Part shown: positions 56,384-64,000 of the stretch, piece after piece | Numbering within the stretch: position 1 is the first letter of the stretch | Layout: each line of letters begins with the position of its first letter | Origin: a virus | DNA length: 64,000 bases | IMG/VR virus record: IMGVR_UViG_3300020448_000002 | Span: 1 to 64,000 of that record | Direction: 5' to 3' (one strand) | Made by a program: the position numbers and the translations under genes | Notes under the pieces: generated by a model | Databases searched by the model: none | The model's input: the letters and a program-made list of their open reading frames with translations, nothing else | Told to the model about the DNA's origin: nothing

Positions 56384-59300
56384 ATGACGAATATTAACAA
56401 GGTATCACAAGCGGTTGTCTCACAGACACCAGATTTCGTAGAGTCAGATTATCCACTCTTCAACCGTTTCCTTGAGTACTATTATGCATCTCAGGAGAAA
56501 ACGGGTTTAGGACAGAATATATTAAACAATTTTCTAGGATATCTTGACATTGATAAACTAGATATTAGTATTTTAGATGGTGCAACAAAGGTTAGAGAAG
56601 CAATAACTGCAACTAGTGATAGAATTGTTGTAGAGAGTGTAGATAGTTTTCTAGAGAAGAATGGAACAATATTAGTTGATGGTGAAGTAATATTCTATGA
56701 AAGCACAACATCCTCACCAAACATTGCACTAACACCTGGTGTTAACTACGATCAGGTAAAATTAAAGTGGGATGAACTAGCAAGTCCTTTAACAAGTTTT
56801 GACGGAACTACATCAAGGTTCCCATTAACCTCTCAATCTAATCCCGTAGGTCCTCCATCTGCACAACATTTGATTGTAAGGGTATATGGTGATTGGTTAC
56901 TTCCTAATGTTGATTATACTATTGATGGTGATCATATTGTATTCACTAATCCTCCAAGAGCAAGAGTTGTTGCTGATGATGCATCATATACTTACATTAC
57001 ATACCTAAACGGTTTTGTTGAGAACCAAATCGTTGCTATGGATAATATCTCTGGTGCGTTTGGTGAAAATAAGAGACAATTTACTATTACGCGGAATGGA
57101 GTAAGATATGAACCTACTGTAGATGAATATTGTCTTGCGATATATGATAATAAGTTAATGATACCTAAAGTTGACTTCTTTATTGATGGTGATCAGTTTA
57201 TTTTCAATACTGCTCCATTAAACGGAAGAATACTTTCTTTCTATGTTATTGAAGCACCTATCCCTTCATTTGGTAAAGATGCTGTTGGATTTGCTCAAGT
57301 TGATGATGCAGGTACACTTACTGGTATTACTGTTAATAATACAGGTTCTCAATATAGATTCCAGTATCCTCCGCAAGTATCTGTTAACTCTGATACTGGA
57401 TCGGGTGCATCTGCAACTGCTCTTGTAAATGGTGTTAAAACTCTTTCTCTACTAAACGGTGGTTTTGGTTATAGTGAAACTAATCCTCCAGTAGTTCAAG
57501 TTGAATCTCCAACTTTAGATGGTTCTCAACAAGCAACTTTAAAAGCAACAGTTACTAATGGTGCTGTTTCTTCTCTTGAAATAGTCAATTCTGGGTCAGG
57601 ATATACATTTACACCTAGAATCACTTTCCGACAGCCAGGAGGTTGTACACTGGGCACTGGGCAGATATTAAATGGATCTATTAGTGCAGTTCCTCCTATT
57701 ACTTACGGTGGATTTGGATATACAACTGCTCCTGTAGTTTATGTTGATGAACCTACAGGTGAATCACCAATTAGAGCAAATATTCAAGCAACTGTTCTAA
57801 ATGGGGAAGTTACTGCTCTTACAATCTTAAATGCAGGACAAGGATATACTTCTACACCTAGAATTGCGATTATTGATCCAGTTGGTGCACAAGTTTTAGA
57901 AACTGTTATTGATACTGACGGAAGAGTAACTTCTATTGAACTTTTAGATGGTGGTAATGGATATGAAGACGTTCCCTCAGTTTATATTGTTGATAATAGA
58001 TTAGATGATAGAGGAACATTTATTGGTGGAACTGGTGCTACAGCATCAGCATCGATCTTTAATGGTAGAATTACTGATATTAACGTTACTGAGTTTGGAA
58101 GTGGGTACAGTCAAACTACTCCTCCTACTGTTGTTATTCAAGCACCTCCTTCAGCAGATGCATCTGCAAGTATTGGTGTAAATGAGGTTACTGGATTTAA
58201 TATTAATCAAAACGGATCAGGATATACAAAAGCACAGTTTATTGGATGTGCTAGAGCTGCAAGTGCTATTACTTCTTATACAGAAAGTGGTAATGCTGTA
58301 TTTACTGAAACAACTAGTGCAGTAGCTCATTCACTTGACTCTCCTGTTAAGTGTTTAGATGCATTATTTGTTAAAAGGCTACTTGATAAGTATACTCAAC
58401 AATATCTACCTGATGTTCCTTCATTAGATTATAATACAATCGATGTAAGAACTGCTATCAAGACTATTAAAGACTTTTACAGTTGTAAAGGAACTTCTTA
58501 CAGTATTGCATATCTTTTTAAACTTCTTTATGGTGAGCAAGTCAATATATCATATCCTAAAGATCAAATCATTAAACCATCTGCTGCAACATGGTCTATT
58601 GATACAATTCTTCGTGCAACTATAGTAAGTGGTGATCCTGCTAATATTAGAGACGGTCTTTTAACTCAAGATGCTGATATCGCTGATGAAAACATAAGAG
58701 CAGCAAGTGCACTTGTAGAAAACTTTATTTCAATTAAAACATCACAAACAGAAATATATGAATTAATTCTTTCAGAAGAAACCATTGATGGAACATTTAT
58801 AGTCCCTTATAAGACAAAACTAGCAGAACCTCTTAATCAAACAGAAGGTATTATAACTGTTGACTCTACAATCGGTTGGCCAGAAAGAAACGGTGAATTT
58901 TTGATTGGTAGTTCATCTGATACTGCAGAACTCATTCAATATAAGGAAAAATCACTAAACCAGTTCATTGAGTGTACTAGATCAGTCAATAACGTAGTTG
59001 AGGACTGGGATTCTGCTACTGAAGTAAAATCTAACTTTAAAGTATACGTTAATAAGGGAACTGCTCAAGAAGTAATAATGAATGTTGTTGGTATCGTTGA
59101 TGCTCAACAAACTACTCTTACTGACACTGGTTCTTATTACTTACCTGGCGATAAATTAGCAATTTCTAAATTAGGTGGAACAGATACTAGTTCTGAACTA
59201 ATTACTTGGTTGTATAACGTTAAAAAGTTAATTGCAATCACTGGAATTACATTTGGTGGTATCAATGATCAAGCTGCTACTGTAACTTGTGCAAACCCTC

Positions 59301-62300
59301 ATGGTCTACTAGTTGGAGATCAGGTTACCATCTATGGTGCTAACCCAATCATCTATAATGGAACTTTCTTAGTTACATCAAGAGATTCTACCACTGTATT
59401 CCAATATCAACTACCTCAACCAGGTGGAGTTATACCACAAGGTAATATTCTTGTTTCTATTGACCTTAATAAGGGTAAATCATCAAGTGAACAAATTTTA
59501 ACTGCTATTGGTTCGTACACCACTAACGTTCAGAACACATTTTTCAACGACAATTACGTTTACGTTGCTTCTACAGGTATTCCAAACTATGACATAGGTC
59601 CGTTTCCTGGTTCTGCACTATTGCCTGGTAACCAAAGAAAATTAAACAGATTCCCAAGAGTTGCTCAAACTATATCTACAAAGAACTTAATTAATCCAGG
59701 TCCTGTTGGAACTTGGGTTAATGGTGTTTCTATATGGTCATATAAGTCATCTCTATTCAAAACATTTGGTGCTGTAACTGGTATTACAATTACTAACACT
59801 GGTAAAGACTATGATGCTGCGTCACCTCCTAATATTACTATTGCAGGTGGTGGAGGATCTGGTGCAACAGGTTCTGTTGTTGTTAACGGTTCTCTTAGTG
59901 AAGTAGAAGTTCTTACTGGAGGATCTGGTTATACATCCTCACCATTGGTCTCTATAGTCGGTGGTAACGGGTCTGGAGCTGCTGCTACTGCCATTATAAC
60001 CAAAGGTGTTGTTTCACGTATTCTAATCAATTCTGGAGGAACTGGATATACTTCACAACCATCAATTACTATTGTTGGAGGTGGTGGAACTGGTGCAACT
60101 GCAACAGCAAACGTCAGAGGTCCTATTCAATCTATTTCAGTTGATCAAGGTGGTGCATCATATACCTCTAAACCAACAGTAACACTAAGTTCTGGATCAG
60201 GTGCTGTTGCTCAAGCAATTGTACAGAATGGTCGTATTATATCAATCGCTATCATTTCTGCAGGGTCAGGTTATACAACTGCTCCTATAATAAGCATTCA
60301 AGGTGATGGATTTGGTGCTGTTGCTAGAGCAGGTATTGATGTTGATGGTGAAAACGCAGGAAGAGTTACAAGTGTTCAGATTCTTAATAGAGGTATTGGA
60401 TATATTCAAGGAACCACATTAATTAATCTAACTTCAGTTGGTCAAGATGCATTATTTACAGCAAATGTATTCCAGTGGACTTATAACTTACAAGCAACTA
60501 GTGTATTAGATACTGCTAAAGGTGGAGTATTTGAAGGATTTAATAATCAGTACGGTGGTGAATATGCTCACTTATCAAACCCACAAAGACTAAGATATGT
60601 TCTTGGTGATAACTTACAAGAACCAACAGTAGGAACTATAGTTGAACAAGCAGAACAGTTAAATCACTCACCTATTGTTGGTTGGGCATTTGATGGAAAC
60701 CCAATTTACGGTCCTTATGGTTATGCTGATCCTACAGATCAAGCATCTGCTATCAATAGATTAAACAGTTCTTATAAACTTAAAACTGAACTTGTATATG
60801 ATGTAGTTACAAATCCTTATCCTAGCAGAACTGCAGGTCCTTTACTAACTGAAGAGGCAGCAGGTAACTTTGTAGAAGATTATGAGTATGTGTTTGGTTT
60901 AGGTGATCTTGATCAGTATAATGGTCGTTTCTGTAAAACACCTGAGTTTCCTGCAGGTAGATATTGTTACTTCGTTACTATTGACACTACAGAGCAAGGT
61001 AATGCAGTATTTCCTTATGTTTTAGGTCCTAGTTTCAACTCTGTTGTTGATACTTGGAACTTAACTGACGGTGCAACACAACAGAATATTCCTACTGGTG
61101 TTGTTAGATATCGTGATCCATATGAGAACGTTGATATTGACGTTGAGAGGGCACCAAATGCCTCTACAAACGCTCTAACTACCGAAGACGGTGAATTGCT
61201 CCTATTTGAAGTAGAAGACGAGAATAGAGACGCTGTGATCTCTCAGGATGAGATAGATGATCCTGATCAAATCTTTGAAGAAGCACCTCTACAGTTATTT
61301 GATTATTTCCCTAAAGTTAAGTTTGACTCTAAGGTTGATATTGAAGTTGAGACAATTACTAAGTTTGAAGATGCTTCTGTAACTGGATTTACAGTAGAAA
61401 ATCCTGGTACATCATATCAGGTTAATGATAGACTAGTATTTGATAACACAGATACTGATGGTACTGGTGTTTCTGCTCGTGTTTCTCATATTAAAGGAGA
61501 AGCAGTTTCAACATATGGGTATGAAAGTATTGGTGGTATCAACTATGGTGTTCTAAAAACTACAACTCCACATAACTTATCTGTTGGTGATCAGGTTGTT
61601 GTAGACTATACACCTATAATGAACAACACTAATAAGACTTTTGTTGTTAAACAAATAAAAGGTGTTGAAGAGATTGTTATTGATCAGCAAGGTTCTGGAT
61701 ATAATAGTGAATTACCTCCTACAATCATTCTTGATGGTGATGGAACTGGTGCAGCATTAGAAGCAGTTGTAACAACTGTAGGATCTATTGCTTCAGTTAC
61801 TATTACTAACTCTGGTCAAAATTATACTACAAACCCAAGAGTTATACTATCACACCCTCAAATCTACAAAAAAGCAGATTACTATATTTCTAAGATTGCA
61901 AATGAGGATTATGTTAAGGTTAATGATGTATTTGTAAATGATGCTAAAGAAATATTCATTTGTGGTAAAACAAAAGATTCTTTTGGATATACTATTGGAT
62001 TCTTAGCAAAACTATCTGCTACTGGTGTAAAGGACTGGGAGAAGACACTTAAGAGTACTGATGGACAACAAGAAGTAGAATTTGAAAGAATATTGATTGA
62101 TGGACAAGATATTTACGTTGCAGGTCACAATAAACCAAATGCAAGTATCTTAGAAGCATATAACCCTGATGTTATTCTTTGTAAGTATACACAGGCAGAA
62201 AATGGATTAAGTGCTACTTTACAGTATCAGAAAGCATATGCAGGTATATCTGGTTCTACTCGTTCTGATAATATTAGTGCTATTGCAAAATACTCTGACA

Positions 62301-64000
62301 CTAGATTTGTTTTAGGTGGTTTTACTAATACTAACTCTGGTAATCCATTTGATGCTTATATTGCTGTTGTAGACACACTTGGTAACTTTGCTGTTAAGAG
62401 AAAGATTACTTCTGTAAATGTTTCTGAAAAAGTTACAGATTTACTTGTAAATGGAACTGACATATACTATACACTAGAAATTGCTACAAGTCCTAATGCA
62501 ACAAGCGTTGACACAGGTATTGGTAAAGCAACTGTAGGTACTAGTGCAATTACTCTTGTTTGGACTAAGCAATTAACTAATACACTGTATTCATTCATGG
62601 ATACAAGTCTTACTGTTGATGAGTTTAGTGAACTATACCTTACTGCTACAACAAGACTTAAAGCAGATAATACAACTAAAGATGGTTTCTGGATTGGTAA
62701 ACTTAATACAGAAGGTGTATTCCTTTGGAATTATCGTTATGCAGTAACTGGTGGATACACTGTTAATGTTGCTAAGAGAACTCATATTGATATATTTGGC
62801 GATCTTAACATTGCTCTTAACAAATATCAAAATACAGATGGTGAATTAACTGTTGATGTAATTAAAGTTGGTTATAACGGTATTATTAAATCACAGACAA
62901 ATAATAAATTTAATCTTAATAATGTTGAAGGTGTAACTGCACATACTTTATTCCCTGATAGTTCTGGTGATGTTCATGTATATGGTCAGACTTCTTGGAA
63001 TAGAAATGAACTTCTAATACCATTTACAAGTGGTGCAACTACAGATGTTACAGGACACTATACAGCAACGTTTGTAGGAGATGGAAACTCACTTCAATAT
63101 GACACTTCTAATGGATATGCAAAATTACTAGGAAAAGACTCTACTACTCCTAGTACTTGGGTAAATTCAGTTATACAAGTTAATGGATCAGATTTAACAA
63201 CTAAAATGACTGGCGACTGGACTATTGAGTTCATGTTGTTTAAAGATGCTGCTAATAACAATAATACACACTCTCAAACACAACAAACCCTAATAGCAAT
63301 AGGTGATGCAACCTTATCTACTGGTGGTCTATGGTTGTATTATGATATTGCATCTGGAGAGATGCAGTTAGTTGTTACTGCAAATGGAACTGCACTTAAC
63401 TCTGCATCAGGTTCACTACAATCTACAGTTACAACAATGTTTGCCGATAATACTTGGCAATTTGTTGCACTTACTAAATCTGCAGGTCAATTTACAGCAT
63501 ATGTTAATGGTATACAAGTTCTTCAAGGAACTATTGATAATACTGCATTCCAGAATCAAAATCTATACATTGGTAATATTCCTGGTAAGAGTGGAACATT
63601 AAATCAATTCCGTTCTAATGAACAAGGTCAATATCATGTAGATAATCTTCGTGTTAGAAACAGAGCTGTTACTCCTACAGTTCCTAATGATGTTACTAAC
63701 TATCCTATTGCAGGTGAGTTTAGTGAAGGATTCACATGGACTGATACATCATGGTTCTCTACTTACACTAACAAATATGATTATATTGATTATGTTGGTT
63801 GGGGTTTAAAAGTTGATAAAAACTCTGATGCTGCAAGACTTGGAACTCAAACTGTTCAAACTAACACACAAGTTGGATTTGTTAGAACTGCTATTGCAAT
63901 ACAAACAGGTTCAGAATTAACTGTTAATAATACTGGATTTGGATTAGCAGAAGCAGGATTCCAAAACTTAGACTTTGATGATGCTGATACAACAATGACT
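56384..64000 (+). CDS. Giant virion protein at the gp7 position, truncated by the window end
   Basis: Open from ATG 56384 to the window end (2539 codons, no stop). The start QAVVSQTPDFVESDYPLFNR, FLEYYYASQEKTG is typical of the cyanophage gene after gp6; from position it is the wedge gp7 equivalent, but far longer than T4 gp7 (1032). Parts seen: GYT..P repeats (57300-58250, 59780-60330, 61380-61860); a YHYH domain at about 60655-61035 (NHSPIVGWAFDGNPIYGPYG; YNGRFCKTPEFPAGRYCYFV); a beta-propeller-like region at 61900-62400; and a LamG-like lectin domain at 63040-63660 (NTWQFVALTKSAGQFTAYVN, DNLRVRNR). Combined baseplate and carbohydrate-binding roles are inferred. Confidence 0.75.
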   Translation, partial: MTNINKVSQAVVSQTPDFVESDYPLFNRFLEYYYASQEKTGLGQNILNNFLGYLDIDKLDISILDGATKVREAITATSDRIVVESVDSFLEKNGTILVDGEVIFYESTTSSPNIALTPGVNYDQVKLKWDELASPLTSFDGTTSRFPLTSQSNPVGPPSAQHLIVRVYGDWLLPNVDYTIDGDHIVFTNPPRARVVADDASYTYITYLNGFVENQIVAMDNISGAFGENKRQFTITRNGVRYEPTVDEYCLAIYDNKLMIPKVDFFIDGDQFIFNTAPLNGRILSFYVIEAPIPSFGKDAVGFAQVDDAGTLTGITVNNTGSQYRFQYPPQVSVNSDTGSGASATALVNGVKTLSLLNGGFGYSETNPPVVQVESPTLDGSQQATLKATVTNGAVSSLEIVNSGSGYTFTPRITFRQPGGCTLGTGQILNGSISAVPPITYGGFGYTTAPVVYVDEPTGESPIRANIQATVLNGEVTALTILNAGQGYTSTPRIAIIDPVGAQVLETVIDTDGRVTSIELLDGGNGYEDVPSVYIVDNRLDDRGTFIGGTGATASASIFNGRITDINVTEFGSGYSQTTPPTVVIQAPPSADASASIGVNEVTGFNINQNGSGYTKAQFIGCARAASAITSYTESGNAVFTETTSAVAHSLDSPVKCLDALFVKRLLDKYTQQYLPDVPSLDYNTIDVRTAIKTIKDFYSCKGTSYSIAYLFKLLYGEQVNISYPKDQIIKPSAATWSIDTILRATIVSGDPANIRDGLLTQDADIADENIRAASALVENFISIKTSQTEIYELILSEETIDGTFIVPYKTKLAEPLNQTEGIITVDSTIGWPERNGEFLIGSSSDTAELIQYKEKSLNQFIECTRSVNNVVEDWDSATEVKSNFKVYVNKGTAQEVIMNVVGIVDAQQTTLTDTGSYYLPGDKLAISKLGGTDTSSELITWLYNVKKLIAITGITFGGINDQAATVTCANPHGLLVGDQVTIYGANPIIYNGTFLVTSRDSTTVFQYQLPQPGGVIPQGNILVSIDLNKGKSSSEQILTAIGSYTTNVQNTFFNDNYVYVASTGIPNYDIGPFPGSALLPGNQRKLNRFPRVAQTISTKNLINPGPVGTWVNGVSIWSYKSSLFKTFGAVTGITITNTGKDYDAASPPNITIAGGGGSGATGSVVVNGSLSEVEVLTGGSGYTSSPLVSIVGGNGSGAAATAIITKGVVSRILINSGGTGYTSQPSITIVGGGGTGATATANVRGPIQSISVDQGGASYTSKPTVTLSSGSGAVAQAIVQNGRIISIAIISAGSGYTTAPIISIQGDGFGAVARAGIDVDGENAGRVTSVQILNRGIGYIQGTTLINLTSVGQDALFTANVFQWTYNLQATSVLDTAKGGVFEGFNNQYGGEYAHLSNPQRLRYVLGDNLQEPTVGTIVEQAEQLNHSPIVGWAFDGNPIYGPYGYADPTDQASAINRLNSSYKLKTELVYDVVTNPYPSRTAGPLLTEEAAGNFVEDYEYVFGLGDLDQYNGRFCKTPEFPAGRYCYFVTIDTTEQGNAVFPYVLGPSFNSVVDTWNLTDGATQQNIPTGVVRYRDPYENVDIDVERAPNASTNALTTEDGELLLFEVEDENRDAVISQDEIDDPDQIFEEAPLQLFDYFPKVKFDSKVDIEVETITKFEDASVTGFTVENPGTSYQVNDRLVFDNTDTDGTGVSARVSHIKGEAVSTYGYESIGGINYGVLKTTTPHNLSVGDQVVVDYTPIMNNTNKTFVVKQIKGVEEIVIDQQGSGYNSELPPTIILDGDGTGAALEAVVTTVGSIASVTITNSGQNYTTNPRVILSHPQIYKKADYYISKIANEDYVKVNDVFVNDAKEIFICGKTKDSFGYTIGFLAKLSATGVKDWEKTLKSTDGQQEVEFERILIDGQDIYVAGHNKPNASILEAYNPDVILCKYTQAENGLSATLQYQKAYAGISGSTRSDNISAIAKYSDTRFVLGGFTNTNSGNPFDAYIAVVDTLGNFAVKRKITSVNVSEKVTDLLVNGTDIYYTLEIATSPNATSVDTGIGKATVGTSAITLVWTKQLTNTLYSFMDTSLTVDEFSELYLTATTRLKADNTTKDGFWIGKLNTEGVFLWNYRYAVTGGYTVNVAKRTHIDIFGDLNIALNKYQNTDGELTVDVIKVGYNGIIKSQTNNKFNLNNVEGVTAHTLFPDSSGDVHVYGQTSWNRNELLIPFTSGATTDVTGHYTATFVGDGNSLQYDTSNGYAKLLGKDSTTPSTWVNSVIQVNGSDLTTKMTGDWTIEFMLFKDAANNNNTHSQTQQTLIAIGDATLSTGGLWLYYDIASGEMQLVVTANGTALNSASGSLQSTVTTMFADNTWQFVALTKSAGQFTAYVNGIQVLQGTIDNTAFQNQNLYIGNIPGKSGTLNQFRSNEQGQYHVDNLRVRNRAVTPTVPNDVTNYPIAGEFSEGFTWTDTSWFSTYTNKYDYIDYVGWGLKVDKNSDAARLGTQTVQTNTQVGFVRTAIAIQTGSELTVNNTGFGLAEAGFQNLDFDDADTTMT
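57300..58250 (+). repeat. Tandem GYT..P repeats inside the giant protein
   Basis: Units of about 30-40 residues: NTGSQYRFQYPPQV, NGGFGYSETNPPVV, NSGSGYTFTPRITF, GGFGYTTAPVVYVD, NAGQGYTSTPRIAI, DGGNGYEDVPSVYI, FGSGYSQTTPPTVV. Each ends in a short V/I strand, then G..A.A and an LNGG-type turn. Two more blocks lie at 59780-60330 and 61380-61860. Confidence 0.7.

Noticed and set aside
1-64000. tRNA genes, CRISPR arrays, insertion sequences or integrase
   Set aside because: No clover-leaf, spacer-repeat series, terminal inverted repeats with transposase or recombinase motifs seen on reading; a tRNA scan was not possible here.

Overview
The window is part of the genome of a T4-like cyanophage (a myovirus of marine Synechococcus or Prochlorococcus). 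The evidence is the set of T4-type baseplate and tail genes (gp53, gp48, gp4, gp54, gp26/gp51, gp27-like hub, gp5, gp25, gp6), an AT-rich sequence, T4-type late promoter words (NATAAATA) between virion genes, and two photosynthesis-linked host-type genes, CP12 and a CpeT-like bilin lyase. I saw no tRNA, insertion sequence, integrase or CRISPR array. No gene-free stretch exceeds about 180 bases; the longest gaps (13032-13178, 41285-41423, 50386-50556, 51038-51212) hold promoters, hairpins or a repeat.

Layout. 1-13 kb: tail and baseplate assembly. gp53 and gp48 are on the minus strand and are divided by divergent late promoters from gp4, gp54, gp26/gp51, two tandem paralogous proteins of about 1000 residues (tape-measure candidates) and a gp27-like hub, followed by CP12 and CpeT. 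gp51 has no usable start codon but lies in the -1 frame behind a T-TTT-TTC slippery site and a UUCG stem-loop, which points to a gp26-gp51 frameshift fusion. 13-27 kb: gp5 spike/hub, small genes, two 2-oxoglutarate/Fe(II) (2OG) oxygenases, tail fibre and other virion proteins, and two tandem glycine-rich adhesins.

27.1-35.9 kb: a 13-gene, translationally coupled operon with its own sigma70-type promoter. It holds a flavin-dependent tryptophan-halogenase-family enzyme, two unknown proteins, nine consecutive 2OG oxygenases and one DUF6445-like relative counted among the nine. Four more 2OG genes lie elsewhere (two at 16.5-17.6 kb, one at 37.5 kb, one at 52 kb), giving thirteen or fourteen depending on how the cupin-like member is counted. 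This oxygenase/halogenase island is the most striking feature of the window.

36-51 kb: an early-type region of about 40 very short plus-strand genes, two beta-class DNA methyltransferases (one behind a possible PD-(D/E)XK nuclease), a superfamily 2 helicase and a possible ParB-like protein. Six promoters in it share the layout AGTGGCACA - 29 or 30 bases - TATACT, usually with a GTG/CAC dyad and without a -35 box. This looks like an activator-dependent phage promoter class.

51-64 kb: a late region with small genes, a 2OG gene, a small SET-domain protein, gp25, gp6 and the first 2539 codons of a giant virion protein (gp7 position) that carries YT..P repeats, a YHYH domain and a LamG-like domain and runs off the window end.
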